Positions 1 through 9,306 of a DNA stretch of 64,000 nt are shown piece by piece. The stretch lies in the NCBI RefSeq assembly GCF_900188235.1, contig NZ_FZNT01000003.1:434001-498000 (forward strand), given 5' to 3'. Under the pieces are notes generated by a model. The model was not told the DNA's origin and made no database searches. It was given only the letters and a program-made list of their open reading frames with translations. This DNA is from Lutibacter agarilyticus (GTDB lineage Bacteria > Bacteroidota > Bacteroidia > Flavobacteriales > Flavobacteriaceae). Made by a program: the position numbers and the translations under genes. Each line of letters begins with the position of its first letter. The stretch's first letter is position 1.

Positions 1-839
1 TCAATCTCACTTTCAGTCATTGTTTCATAAGGTGGATTAATCACCAATGTTGAATTTCCAACATCTTGAAAAACACGGTCTGCAAATAATTTATTTGATT
101 CTTGCTCAATTACTTTAAAATTCGCGGCAAACTTCTTTTTATCCTTCAAACAAATCTCATGTGAATTTATAGAAACATCTTTCCAATTTTTATTTTTAGG
201 AATCTCGACTCCTTTCTTCAATAAAAATGCGGTTTGTTTTACTGTTGTTAAACTAACAAAAGGCACTCCTTTTTGTAATAAACTAACAATTTCTCGCAAT
301 GGCTGTTCACCCATTCCATACACCAATAAATCAGCTTTTGAATCTTCTAAAATGGTTGGTTTTAGCGTATCACTCCAATAATCATAATGCGTAACCCTTC
401 TTAAAGAAGCTTCAATACCACCAATTAAAACTGGTACATCAGGAAACTTTTCTTTTAAAATTTTGCTATAAACTGTAGTTGCATAATCGGGTCTAAAACC
501 TTTATCACCGTTTGGTGTATAAGCATCCGTATCTCTTCTTCTTTTGCTTGCCGTATAATTGCTTACCATCGGATCCATACAACCACCTGTAACCCCAAAA
601 AATAATTTTGGAGTTCCTAGTTTTGTAAAATCCTGTAAATTATCATGTACACTAGGTTGCGGAACAATGGCAACTCTTAAACCATAACTTTCTAAAATCC
701 TTCCAATTACAGCAGGCCCAAATGCCGGATGATCAACATACGCATCTCCACTAAAAAGAATTACATCTAATTCTTCCCATCCTCTAAGCTTTACCTCTTT
801 ATTTGTTGTAGGTAACCAATCTGAAAGTTTATGCATCAT
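1..839 (-). CDS. YgiQ-family radical SAM protein, N-terminal part (cut by window edge)
   Basis: The frame opens with tandem ATGs at 839 and 836 (MMHKLSDWLP...) and stays open to the window edge, giving about 279 N-terminal residues. The segment TGGCMDPMVSNYTASKRRR, followed by DTDAYTPNGDKGFRPDYAT and GGIEASLRRVTHYDYWSD, is characteristic of the YgiQ/UPF0313 family, whose members are about 600-740 residues long. The radical SAM cysteine cluster expected further along lies outside the window, so it is not seen. The biochemical function of the family is unknown to me. A CAAAAATA (TATTTTTG on the minus strand) sits 8 bases upstream of the start, so the transcript could be nearly leaderless. Confidence 0.9.
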   Translation of the reverse strand, partial: MMHKLSDWLPTTNKEVKLRGWEELDVILFSGDAYVDHPAFGPAVIGRILESYGLRVAIVPQPSVHDNLQDFTKLGTPKLFFGVTGGCMDPMVSNYTASKRRRDTDAYTPNGDKGFRPDYATTVYSKILKEKFPDVPVLIGGIEASLRRVTHYDYWSDTLKPTILEDSKADLLVYGMGEQPLREIVSLLQKGVPFVSLTTVKQTAFLLKKGVEIPKNKNWKDVSINSHEICLKDKKKFAANFKVIEQESNKLFADRVFQDVGNSTLVINPPYETMTESEI

Positions 840-989
840 AATTTTGCAAAAATACACTATTTAAAACAATTCTATATAAAATTTAAAATAAGGCTTTTTG
901 TTAACGAATGTTAATGAGTGTTAACGTATTAAACCTTTAAATATTTTGAGGGTCAAAGAGATATAACACAAAATTTAAAAGTTACAATT

Positions 990-1472
990 ATGAGAAAATT
1001 AGCAGGAATTACAGTATTAGTTTTATTGATATCATTCAGTATAAATGCACAACAAAAGCAGCAAAAACAACGAAAAGGCTCAGATTTTACAACTGAACAA
1101 ATGGCTACATTAAAAATGAAGCAAATGACTTTAGATTTAGATTTAAACGCTTCTCAGCAAAAAGAGGTTTTTGAATTAATGAAAAAAAGTACTGAAGAGC
1201 GTAAAAACGCTATGACCGAAAGAAAAGAAAACAAACAGAGTGGTGTTGAACTGACAAGTGACCAAAAATTTGCAATACAAAATAATCGTTTAGATAAAAT
1301 GATTGCGCATAAAACTGCAATGAAAAATATATTATCTAAAGATCAGTACGAAAAATGGGAGAAAAAAATGAAACACCAAAAAAGGTCAGGCAAAAAAAAC
1401 ATGGCTAAAAACAACCAAAAAGGTATGAAAGGTGGTCAACAAAAAAAACGCCCAGACAATAACAGAATTTAA
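990..1472 (+). CDS. Small secreted basic protein, Spy/CpxP- or DUF4890-like
   Basis: This 160-residue protein begins with a clear signal peptide (hydrophobic ITVLVLLISFSINAQ, cleavage expected after NAQ). The mature part is helical, charged and rich in Lys, Gln and Met, with the pattern LDLNASQQKEVFELMKK and later LSKDQYEKWEKKMK. This helix-turn pattern resembles the periplasmic Spy/CpxP-like helical proteins and the DUF4890 proteins of Bacteroidota. The last 35 residues are almost entirely K, Q, G, N and R. A chaperone-like or metal-sensing role is only inferred from that resemblance. It is a single gene followed by a bidirectional terminator. Confidence 0.7.
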   Translation: MRKLAGITVLVLLISFSINAQQKQQKQRKGSDFTTEQMATLKMKQMTLDLDLNASQQKEVFELMKKSTEERKNAMTERKENKQSGVELTSDQKFAIQNNRLDKMIAHKTAMKNILSKDQYEKWEKKMKHQKRSGKKNMAKNNQKGMKGGQQKKRPDNNRI

Positions 1473-1510
1473 GTTTAGTTTGATTAATTGGCAATCTTGG
1501 ATTGTTTAAA

Positions 1511-1537
1511 AAGCATCGTTTTTACGGTGCTTTTTTT
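1511..1537. terminator. Bidirectional rho-independent terminator
   Basis: The stem AAGCATCG / CGGTGCTT (one G-T pair) encloses a short T-rich loop and is followed by a T run; A residues on the other side let it also serve the leftward glucosaminidase gene, whose stop codon overlaps it at 1536-1538. Confidence 0.8.
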
Positions 1538-2330
1538 ATTTTATTAGTAACGTTTGACCTATGCTAATGTTGTTTGAATTTAAGCCGTTTATTTTTTTGA
1601 GTTTATCAACAGACAATCCATATTTTCGTGAGATTGAATATAAAGTATCACCTTTAACAACTTCATGATTTGATGTTTTTGACAATTTAGGTTTATTATA
1701 ATTTTTACCTAAAACTTCCATATCAAATTTATGCAAATTGTACTTTTCAATTAACCCAATTAATTTTGCAGGATATCTTCTGTCAGTAGCATAACCTGCA
1801 GCACTTAACCCCTTAGCCCAGCCCACATAATCTCCAGGTTCTAATTCAAATAAACTGCTATACCTACTTCTTGTAGTTAAAAATTCTGAATGATCTTTAA
1901 ATGACGTTCTTGGATCTTTATAAACTCTAAAACATTCTCCTTTCTCATCATCATCGTGATAGGTTTTTTTACCTTTCCAGCCTTTATGACATTTAATTCC
2001 GAAATGGTTATTTGAACGCAATGTTAATAAACTTCTACCACTTGAAGATTCTAAGATTCCTTGTGCTAAAGTTATACTTGCCGGAATTTTATAATCGCGC
2101 ATTTCTTTCACTGAAATATCGCTGTACTGTTTTATATACTCTTCTGTAGAATTTGTTATAACAGATTTTACCTCTTCTGTTTTTTTTACCGGTTCAATAG
2201 TTTCAACTTTAGGTTGAACAATCTCTTTCACAACGGGTTTTGATTGTTTTTTTACAGCACTCTTTTTTGACTTACAACTAGCCAGTAAGCTTACAATAAA
2301 CAAACAAATTAATATATATTTAAACTTCAT
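1536..2330 (-). CDS. Glucosaminidase (GH73-type) lipoprotein with C-terminal LysM
   Basis: A 264-residue lipoprotein (lipobox LLASC near residue 19) with a charged linker, a mannosyl-glycoprotein endo-beta-N-acetylglucosaminidase-like domain from about residue 70 to 205, and a LysM peptidoglycan-binding domain at the C-terminus (GDTLYSISRKYGLSVDKLK). The catalytic glutamate is expected in QGILESSSGRS, and SNNHFGIKC and GYATDRRYPAKLI are typical family blocks. It should cut glycan strands during wall growth or separation, anchored to a membrane and held on the wall by LysM. It is the last gene of a three-gene leftward operon, 2 bases after the PLP enzyme gene. Confidence 0.9.
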   Translation of the reverse strand: MKFKYILICLFIVSLLASCKSKKSAVKKQSKPVVKEIVQPKVETIEPVKKTEEVKSVITNSTEEYIKQYSDISVKEMRDYKIPASITLAQGILESSSGRSLLTLRSNNHFGIKCHKGWKGKKTYHDDDEKGECFRVYKDPRTSFKDHSEFLTTRSRYSSLFELEPGDYVGWAKGLSAAGYATDRRYPAKLIGLIEKYNLHKFDMEVLGKNYNKPKLSKTSNHEVVKGDTLYSISRKYGLSVDKLKKINGLNSNNISIGQTLLIK

Positions 2331-2332
2331 TA

Positions 2333-3265
2333 TTAAACTATTTGAGGTAAATTTTTCTTTTTCAATATTAAATTCATGCCATCAATTCCTTGTAAACCAC
2401 CTGTATGAATTGCCAAAATTTTGGTTCCTTTTTTAAAATAATCTTTTTTAATTAAATCAACAATTCCAAATAACATTTTTCCCGTATAAACCGGGTCTAA
2501 AGGAATTCCTGTTTCGTTTTTAAAATTATTGATAAATGTAACTAAATCTTCAGAAATTTTAGCATAACCTCCAAAATTGTAATTGGTATTTAAACTCCAG
2601 TTTTTATTTTTTAATACATATTTCTCAATTTCATGCTGTAAAAAATCACCTTTTAGCGCAGGAAAACCAATAACACTTTGGTGTTTTTTTGTTGAATTAA
2701 TTATTCCTGAAATAGTGCCTCCTGTTCCAATTGCAGTACAAATTATATTGAATTGAGTATCTTCTTCTGTCAAAATTTCTTCACAACCTTTTACCGCAAA
2801 CTTATTTGTACCACCTTCAGGTACTAAATAAAAATCTCCAAATTGCTCTTTTAATGTTGAAATAAATGCTTCCGAAGTTTTATTTCTATAAGCACTTCGT
2901 GAAACAAAATGAAATTTCATACCGTGTTCACTCGCAAATTTTAAAGTAGGATTGTATTTTAAGACATGCTCTAAATCATTCGCCAATTCATCACCTCTAA
3001 TAACACCAATGGTTTTAAAATTATGTTCAAAACCAGCGGCGGCGGCGGCGGCAATATGGTTTGAATATGCGCCACCAAAAGTAAGTAAGGTCTGTTGATT
3101 TTGTTTTAAAGCTTCTGCTAAATTATAGTTTAGCTTTCTATATTTATTCCCCGAAATAAATGGATGTAATTCATCTTCACGTTTTATAAATAACGAAACT
3201 TCTTTTGTTGAAATTTCCTTTAAAAGAACTTCTTGAACCCTACTATTTTTATTTTCTAAGAACAA
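2333..3265 (-). CDS. PLP enzyme, ACC deaminase / D-cysteine desulfhydrase family
   Basis: This 310-residue fold-type II PLP enzyme has the lysine that should bind PLP in SGNKYRKL near residue 41 and the substrate-binding block TFGGAYSNHIA. A glycine-rich phosphate cradle follows as AIGTGGTISG. Family members act on D-cysteine, ACC or similar small amino acids; the exact substrate cannot be told from sequence. The frame has no suitable ATG. The first plausible start is TTG at 3265, 10 bases inside the end of the ABC-F gene, which suggests translational coupling. A run of GCG/GGC triplets (3036-3052) encodes a six-alanine tract after SNHI. Confidence 0.85.
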   Translation of the reverse strand: MFLENKNSRVQEVLLKEISTKEVSLFIKREDELHPFISGNKYRKLNYNLAEALKQNQQTLLTFGGAYSNHIAAAAAAGFEHNFKTIGVIRGDELANDLEHVLKYNPTLKFASEHGMKFHFVSRSAYRNKTSEAFISTLKEQFGDFYLVPEGGTNKFAVKGCEEILTEEDTQFNIICTAIGTGGTISGIINSTKKHQSVIGFPALKGDFLQHEIEKYVLKNKNWSLNTNYNFGGYAKISEDLVTFINNFKNETGIPLDPVYTGKMLFGIVDLIKKDYFKKGTKILAIHTGGLQGIDGMNLILKKKNLPQIV

Positions 3266-5175
3266 TTTTCTATTTTTTCTTCAATTTCAGACCATTCTTC
3301 CATTAACTTTTCAACTTCAGCCTTTTTTAATTTATATGTTTCAAAAAAATCAGGTTTTGCCGAAACTACTTCATAATTTTCTTCTAATGCTGTATCAATC
3401 TCTGAAATTTCTTTTTCCAAATCATCAATTTGGGTTTCAATTTTTGATAATTTATTCTTCAACTTTTTTAGTTCTTTCTCTTCCTCTCTAGAAAGTTGTT
3501 GTTTTGCCTTTTTAACAGTGTCGGGTTTCTTTTCTACTACCGTTCTTTTCTCTGCTTCTCGTAAATTTTCAATTTGATGTTGCTCTAAGAAAAAGTCTAT
3601 ATCACCTAAATACTCTTTAATTACTTTATCTTTAAAACCATACACTGTAGTTGTTAATCCTTGTAAAAAATCTCTATCATGAGACACTACAATTAAGGTT
3701 CCGTCAAACTGTTTTAATGCCTCTTTTAATACATTTTTTGATGCAATATCTAAATGGTTTGTTGGCTCATCCATTATCAACACATTAAACGGAGATAATA
3801 AAAGCTTACACAGTGCCAACCTATTTCGTTCACCTCCAGACAACATTTTGGCTTTTTTATCAACTGCTTCACCTCCAAACAAAAATGCACCTAACATATC
3901 TCTAACTCGCATTCGGTTAGTATCGGTAGCTGCATTTTCCATAATTTCTAACACTGTTTGCTCAGGCTCTAAATGTTCTGATTGATTTTGAGCAAAATAC
4001 CCAATTTCAACATTATGCCCCAACTTTAAGTGTCCTCCGTGTGCAATTTCGCCCACCATGATTTTTGCCAAAGTAGATTTCCCTTGTCCGTTTTGACCAA
4101 CAAAAGCAATCTTACTGTTACGTTCAATCAGTAAGTCAACATTCTCTAACACATGTTTATCGCCATAACTTTTTGATAAATCTTCAGCCTCAACAACTAT
4201 TTTACCCGGCTCTTTAGAAATATTAAAACGAACATTCATTACTGCATTGTCATCATTATCAACTTCAATTCGCTCAACTTTATCCAATTTTTTAATTAAA
4301 GACTGCGCCATTGAAGCTTTGTTAGCTTTTGCTCTAAACTTATCAATTAATAGCTGAGTAGCTTTAATTTCTTTTTCTTGATTTTTCTGAGCCTGTAATT
4401 GTTTTTCCTTTATTTCACCACGTAACAATAAAAATTGTGAGTATGGCTTTTTGTAGTCGTAAATTTGACCCAATGAAATTTCAATGGTACGATTGGTAAC
4501 ATTGTCTAAAAACATTTTATCATGCGAAACCAATACAATAGCGCCTGAATAGTTTTTTAAGAAATTCTCTAACCAAATAATAGATTCAATATCTAAGTGG
4601 TTTGTTGGCTCATCCAGTAGTAAAATATCATTGTTTTGCAATAATAATTTAGCCAATTCAATACGCATACGCCAACCTCCAGAAAAGGTATCGGTAAGTT
4701 TGTCAAAATCTTCTCTTTGAAAACCTAAACCTTGTAATATTTTTTCGGTATTTCCTTTATAATTATAACCTCCTAGTAATTCGTAACGATGTGAAAAATC
4801 ATTTAAATTCACCATTAAATCATGATAGTATTCACTTTCATAATCGGTTCTTTCAGCTAATTCTTCGTTAATTTTATCGAGTTTTGCTTCTAGTTGTTTA
4901 ATTTCTTCAAAAGCTTCATAAGCTTCTTCTAAAATAGTTCTTCCTTCAACAAAATCAATATCCTGACGTAAAAAACCTATACGTATGTCTTTATCAAAAG
5001 CCATGGTTCCTCCAGAGCTTTCAATATCTTTTGAAATTACTTTTAATAAAGTTGATTTCCCCGCTCCATTTTTACCAATTAATCCAATTCTATCTCCTTT
5101 ATTCAATTTAAAAGTTATTCCCGAAAACAAATCAGAACCGGCAAAAGAAACCGTTAAATTATGTACGTTAAGCAT
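3256..5175 (-). CDS. ABC-F family ATP-binding protein (Uup/EttA-like)
   Basis: A 639-residue soluble protein with two ABC ATPase domains and no membrane segments. Walker A motifs are GKNGAGKST (near residue 35) and GQNGQGKST (near residue 363); signature motifs are SGGWRMR and LSGGERNR; both Walker B regions read LLLDEPTNHLD or LIMDEPTNHLD. The linker between domains is long and charged, and the C-terminal 90 residues form a predicted coiled coil, as in Uup. ABC-F proteins act on the ribosome in translation or antibiotic protection rather than in transport. It is the first gene of the leftward operon and has a well-formed promoter directly upstream. Confidence 0.93.
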   Translation of the reverse strand: MLNVHNLTVSFAGSDLFSGITFKLNKGDRIGLIGKNGAGKSTLLKVISKDIESSGGTMAFDKDIRIGFLRQDIDFVEGRTILEEAYEAFEEIKQLEAKLDKINEELAERTDYESEYYHDLMVNLNDFSHRYELLGGYNYKGNTEKILQGLGFQREDFDKLTDTFSGGWRMRIELAKLLLQNNDILLLDEPTNHLDIESIIWLENFLKNYSGAIVLVSHDKMFLDNVTNRTIEISLGQIYDYKKPYSQFLLLRGEIKEKQLQAQKNQEKEIKATQLLIDKFRAKANKASMAQSLIKKLDKVERIEVDNDDNAVMNVRFNISKEPGKIVVEAEDLSKSYGDKHVLENVDLLIERNSKIAFVGQNGQGKSTLAKIMVGEIAHGGHLKLGHNVEIGYFAQNQSEHLEPEQTVLEIMENAATDTNRMRVRDMLGAFLFGGEAVDKKAKMLSGGERNRLALCKLLLSPFNVLIMDEPTNHLDIASKNVLKEALKQFDGTLIVVSHDRDFLQGLTTTVYGFKDKVIKEYLGDIDFFLEQHQIENLREAEKRTVVEKKPDTVKKAKQQLSREEEKELKKLKNKLSKIETQIDDLEKEISEIDTALEENYEVVSAKPDFFETYKLKKAEVEKLMEEWSEIEEKIENCS

Positions 5176-5222
5176 TTACTTATTTTAAAATTATGTATTT
5201 TTGGATTTTTCCAAAATTCTTG

Positions 5223-5253
5223 CAAATTTACTATAAATTAAATTGGTTCTCAA
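5223..5253 (-). promoter_or_regulatory. Bacteroidota-type promoter for the ABC-F operon
   Basis: On the minus strand TTG (5253-5251) and TAAATTTG (5230-5223) are separated by 20 bases, matching the phylum consensus TTG-N~20-TAnnTTTG. The start codon lies 48 bases downstream. Confidence 0.75.
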
Positions 5254-5299
5254 TTAAAGTAAAATTTTAATTAGGTGAAGAAAGCTAAACTCAACAAAA

Positions 5300-5698
5300 A
5301 TGTTTAAAAAAGGAGCAAAACTGTATAGTATATTTTTTAATAAATGTCCAAGATGCCATGAAGGAGATTTTATGAAAGAAAAAAATATTTTTAAATTACA
5401 TAAGGCCTTTCAAATGCATGAAAACTGTTCCTCTTGTGGTTTAAAATATATGATGGAGCCTTCGTTTTTCTATGGTGCTATGTATGTAAATTATGGGCTT
5501 ACCGTTGGTGTAGGTATTCTTACTTTTGCAATAGCTACCTTACTTTTTAAGTTAAGTTTACTTGAAAGCTTTATTCCAATTGTAGTACTATTAATTTTAA
5601 CGGCTCCTATTACTATACGACTTTCAAGAATTGTTTGGATTAATATTTTTGTAAAGTACAATGCTAATTCAAAAAAGAATGCTAAAACCGATCAATAG
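5300..5698 (+). CDS. DUF983 zinc-ribbon membrane protein
   Basis: A 132-residue protein with an N-terminal zinc-ribbon-like half (CPRCHEGDF near residue 16 and CSSCGLKY near 47) followed by two hydrophobic segments (about 65-85 and 90-108). This is the DUF983 layout of Bacteroidota and Alphaproteobacteria. Its function is not established. The gene stands alone and converges on the FAD oxidoreductase gene, overlapping its end by 17 bases. Confidence 0.85.
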   Translation: MFKKGAKLYSIFFNKCPRCHEGDFMKEKNIFKLHKAFQMHENCSSCGLKYMMEPSFFYGAMYVNYGLTVGVGILTFAIATLLFKLSLLESFIPIVVLLILTAPITIRLSRIVWINIFVKYNANSKKNAKTDQ

Positions 5699-6719
5699 TA
5701 TACTCTTCATCAATCTCAACGCCATTTTCTATATGATTGTACAACATTTTAGCCGAAACAGGTGCAATCATAACTCCTCTTATTCCTAAGCCATTTAAAA
5801 TAGCCAAATTTGGGTATTTTGGATGTGTACCAACTAAAGGCCTTCTGTCTTTAACCGTTGGTCTAATCCCTGCAATATGCTCAACAATGGTGTAAGGTGT
5901 TTTTATAAATGATTCTAATTTTTCGATCAACTCGATTTTCCCTTCTTCGGAAGGTGCTTGCGTTTTATCTTTCCAGTTAAATGTTGCACCAACTTTGTAC
6001 AAATTGTTACCTAAAGGAAGCACAAAAACGGCTGCTTTTATTAAAAAATCGATAGTTAAATTTGGCGCATGAATAATTAACAATTCACCTTTTGCTTCTT
6101 GCATTGGTAAATAGTTGAAAAATGGATTCTTTTGAAGTCCGAAGCCTTCACAAAATATAATTTTTGAAGCTACAACATCTTTATATTGAACAAAGTTTTC
6201 ATTAATCACTAATTCGTCATATTGAAAACTCTCTTTTCTTACTTTGTGATTCAAAATTAAATAATTCCGATAGTTTTTCAATAGTTGTTTAGTGTCAATT
6301 CTACCTGTTTTAATTAATTTACCATAACCATAATCGGCAACAACTCCTTCATGGTTTTCGTGTACAATTTCCGAAGTCATGTAATTTGAAAGCTTAGGTT
6401 TATCAGAAGCTATAAACCAATTATTTTGTTCTTCAACAGATTTAAATATTCTATAAATATCAACTGAATAATGGTATGTAGCTTTTAATTTCTGCTCTAA
6501 TTCTTCATAAAAAGGCAATGCAATAGCTAATTGCTCCGTTGCATTCCAAACAGGAGTAAATCTTTTTAAAATTACAGGATTGTACATTCCACCTGCAACT
6601 AAGGATGAGTTTTGAGATTCATCTTCAAAAACAATAAAAGACTTACCTTTATCTTCTAACTCTTTAGTGAAAGCCAAACCTGCCAAACCTAAACCTACAA
6701 CAATATAATCTACTTGCAT
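5682..6719 (-). CDS. FAD-dependent oxidoreductase, DAO/glycine-oxidase family
   Basis: A 345-residue flavoprotein with a dinucleotide-binding start VGLGLAGLAFTKELE and a C-terminal DAO-type block IRPTVKDRRPLVG followed by LNGLGIRGVMIAP. Family members oxidise amino acids or amines, using FAD. No secretion signal is seen, so it should be cytoplasmic. The substrate is unknown. The gene converges with the DUF983 gene and lies just beyond the gldN terminator, so it is transcribed separately from the gliding operon or by read-through. Confidence 0.85.
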   Translation of the reverse strand: MQVDYIVVGLGLAGLAFTKELEDKGKSFIVFEDESQNSSLVAGGMYNPVILKRFTPVWNATEQLAIALPFYEELEQKLKATYHYSVDIYRIFKSVEEQNNWFIASDKPKLSNYMTSEIVHENHEGVVADYGYGKLIKTGRIDTKQLLKNYRNYLILNHKVRKESFQYDELVINENFVQYKDVVASKIIFCEGFGLQKNPFFNYLPMQEAKGELLIIHAPNLTIDFLIKAAVFVLPLGNNLYKVGATFNWKDKTQAPSEEGKIELIEKLESFIKTPYTIVEHIAGIRPTVKDRRPLVGTHPKYPNLAILNGLGIRGVMIAPVSAKMLYNHIENGVEIDEEYTIDRF

Positions 6720-6742
6720 ATTTTAAACGTACGAATTAAAAA

Positions 6743-6770
6743 AAAACTCTTGCAAATATGCAAGAGTTTT
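6743..6770 (-). terminator. Rho-independent terminator of the gldKLMN operon
   Basis: A perfect 12-bp stem (AAAACTCTTGCA / TGCAAGAGTTTT) with an AATA loop lies 25 bases after the gldN stop. The A/T flanks make it usable from either side. Confidence 0.88.
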
Positions 6771-6794
6771 TAAATGTATATTAAATGGAGTTAC

Positions 6795-7700
6795 TTAATA
6801 ATTCCACATATCAATTTCTTTATCACGTATCTCACCCTTTATTTTGTTAGATTCTAACACTTGAAATAAAGCATTTCCTTTTACATATTCTGAAACATCC
6901 CTGTTACCATAAATATTTTCGGTACGGTAAATAATAGCACTGAATCTTCTTGCATTTAAAAGATGGTCAAATGAAATTGGATGTGCTGAATTTTTATGAT
7001 TAAACACTTTCATATCATGTAAAACTTCACGAGAATCTGGGTACCAAACCCAAAATAACGCTAATTGTTCAGTATTATCAGCAACCTCATCATTTCCCAT
7101 TACTTGAACATCTGGAGCTACAGGTGCTATTGCTAGCAATCTATATTTTAATTCTCCCTGACGCTTGTCAAAATACCAAAGCCCTTTAATTTTAAAACCT
7201 TCAATATCATGAGATGTTAAATTAATTCTATCTATATATTCTTCAATATTAGTATTTCCTAAATTTAATTCATCAAAACCAGCATCTGTTGTATCAACTC
7301 TAGATAATTTCCCAGCTATTTCAGCTTTGGTCATTTTAGCTGTAAAATAAGAATCGTCGTAAATTTCAGTAATTTCACCAGACTTAATACCCCTTAACAA
7401 CGTATCAAATAATGAACGTCTATTGATTGAAACATTTACAGTATCAACTGGGTAGTAAAGTGGCAAATTAATACGCTCATTTAAGTCAATATATTCCCAT
7501 ACTACTTTAGACCAAACAATATCTCTATCGTCTAGGTAGCCGTATTCTAATGGTTTATCATTATCAACTGCTAATTGCTGAGCTGTTTTTTTACCAATAT
7601 CAGAAGGTACTTTTGCATTTAGTAAATTTGATTGTGCAAAAGTATTTTGAAACAATACTAAAGCCAATACAAATATTCCAACATGTTTCTTATTCATCAT
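6795..7700 (-). CDS. gldN: GldN, gliding motility / type IX secretion periplasmic protein
   Basis: A 301-residue protein with a signal peptide (GIFVLALVLFQNTFAQ), followed by the conserved GldN/PorN body: DDRDIVWSKVVWEYIDLNERIN, NLPLYYPVDT and a C-terminal region with LFWVWYPDSREVLH. In the T9SS, GldN/PorN forms periplasmic rings with the lipoprotein GldK/PorK under the outer membrane. It is the last gene of gldK-gldL-gldM-gldN, 12 bases after gldM, and is followed by a strong terminator. Two ATGs at 7700 and 7697 are both possible starts. Confidence 0.96.
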   Translation of the reverse strand: MMNKKHVGIFVLALVLFQNTFAQSNLLNAKVPSDIGKKTAQQLAVDNDKPLEYGYLDDRDIVWSKVVWEYIDLNERINLPLYYPVDTVNVSINRRSLFDTLLRGIKSGEITEIYDDSYFTAKMTKAEIAGKLSRVDTTDAGFDELNLGNTNIEEYIDRINLTSHDIEGFKIKGLWYFDKRQGELKYRLLAIAPVAPDVQVMGNDEVADNTEQLALFWVWYPDSREVLHDMKVFNHKNSAHPISFDHLLNARRFSAIIYRTENIYGNRDVSEYVKGNALFQVLESNKIKGEIRDKEIDMWNY

Positions 7701-7712
7701 AAAATTTTGTAA

Positions 7713-9257
7713 TTACTGTATTTCTACGCTTACTGCTGAAGCAGGTTTAATTTTATATGTACTATTACCTACCAACGAAGATTTGATATCAAAAATTGTG
7801 ACTACATCTCCTCTTCTTGCTTTTGCAATTGCTTTTTTAGCTTGCGCATTCATTTTATTTCCGCTTACAACCACTGCTGATTGCCCAGGAACTTTAATTG
7901 TAAAACCTGTAGTTCTTAAAGTTAAATCAAAATCAAAATCAGGTAATGTAGATCCAATGGTAGCTTTTTCTAGACTCTGTTTTTGCATTTTTAGATAACC
8001 TACTTCTTTTCTAACAGTTCCACTTGGTGAAGGTATCCCTTTTATTCTAAATTTTTGAGATGTACTTACCGTTGTTCCATCAGGTAATTTACCTGAAACA
8101 TTGATAGTTACTTCTTTACCTGAAACTGGTTTCATAATATATTTACCTCCTCCACTAGCTTTACTTAAACCATTACCAGTAGCTGTAACTTTATTATCTG
8201 AAATTCCAGGGATAGAAATCGTCATTGGGTTATCAACACCCATATAAACCACGTTCATTTTGTCTGCTGAAATAACTGCATTGTTTGGTTTTGGTATTAC
8301 TGCATAGCTTGTTTCGATAGGAATTACTACATCTTTTCCATCCTGAGTAAAAATAAATTCACCTTTCACAGGGACTTCACCCACAGCTCCAGCAGGAAAT
8401 TCTAATTCAACACCACCATCTTTAAAGTATTTTTTATCTATTTTTTTTCCATTTACAATAACTTCTGATGGTTTTAAAGTAGCATCATAACGCCCTAAAA
8501 CAAGTTTACCTTTAAAGTTCTCTCCTTGGAAAAAAGCAGATTTTTCAGTTGTTAATATTGTTTTATATGTATTTCCTGAAATACCTGCATCAGATTCTAA
8601 CTGCCCCCCTAAAATAGTATTGAAAATTTCAGCATTTGTAATCTTAATATCCGTTTTCATGGATGTTAAATTAGTAACAGTCGAAATTAAAGGAAAACCT
8701 TCATACCTGTTATTTAACCAAGCCTGATCTTTTCCATCTCTATTTTTTTGAGTATCTGTATTGAATCTTTTATTTATGTTCGCTACTAATGGGCTATTTT
8801 CACCTATAATTTGAATAACGCCTTCTCTATAATCTCTAATGTGATTTATAAATTCTTGTCCTTTTTTTGTTAAGCCATCTCCAACAAAAAAGTATTCATC
8901 TACAGTACTTGTCTTATCCATAGATTCATAATCTTTTACATCCTTAACGCCATCTAAAAATTTTGCACTAAGCGAATCAATATATGCATTAAAAGTCTCG
9001 GATAAGTTTTTAATCTTTTCAACCTTTGCAAATTTATCTGCATACTTATCGGGTTGTTCTGCCGCTTTTGTTTTTAGATTTTCATATTTTGCCAGATTGC
9101 TCTCTTGAAACAAAACATTATTATCTGTTAATTTTTCATTCATGTAACCAAATGCAGAAAGAACTTGCTTAGACATTTGCATTGCAATCATAGCAATGAA
9201 AACTAAGTACATTAAGTTAATCATTTTCTGCCTTGGTGATAATTTACCTGAAGCCAT
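7713..9257 (-). CDS. gldM: GldM, T9SS motor periplasmic shaft protein
   Basis: At 514 residues it matches the usual GldM length. The N-terminus (MASGKLSPRQKMINLMYLV) carries a single membrane helix through about residue 35, and the rest is periplasmic beta-domain material, with repeated Ig-like strands such as GKDVVIPIETSYAVIPKPNN. GldM spans the periplasm and is turned by the GldL ring in the inner membrane, transmitting energy to the outer membrane translocon and gliding adhesins. It lies between gldL (49 bases) and gldN (12 bases). Confidence 0.97.
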   Translation of the reverse strand: MASGKLSPRQKMINLMYLVFIAMIAMQMSKQVLSAFGYMNEKLTDNNVLFQESNLAKYENLKTKAAEQPDKYADKFAKVEKIKNLSETFNAYIDSLSAKFLDGVKDVKDYESMDKTSTVDEYFFVGDGLTKKGQEFINHIRDYREGVIQIIGENSPLVANINKRFNTDTQKNRDGKDQAWLNNRYEGFPLISTVTNLTSMKTDIKITNAEIFNTILGGQLESDAGISGNTYKTILTTEKSAFFQGENFKGKLVLGRYDATLKPSEVIVNGKKIDKKYFKDGGVELEFPAGAVGEVPVKGEFIFTQDGKDVVIPIETSYAVIPKPNNAVISADKMNVVYMGVDNPMTISIPGISDNKVTATGNGLSKASGGGKYIMKPVSGKEVTINVSGKLPDGTTVSTSQKFRIKGIPSPSGTVRKEVGYLKMQKQSLEKATIGSTLPDFDFDLTLRTTGFTIKVPGQSAVVVSGNKMNAQAKKAIAKARRGDVVTIFDIKSSLVGNSTYKIKPASAVSVEIQ

Positions 9258-9306
9258 TTTTATTAGTTTTTTGTGTTAATAATTTAGTTAAACAATCAAC
9301 TAATTC

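Noticed and set aside
3036-3052. GCG/GGC triplet run as a phase-variable repeat
   Set aside because: Changes in triplet number keep the frame and would only alter an alanine run, so on/off switching is not expected.
4985-5188. Small plus-strand frame antisense to the ABC-F gene
   Set aside because: It lies wholly opposite the Walker A coding region and promoter side of a well-supported gene, with no family features.
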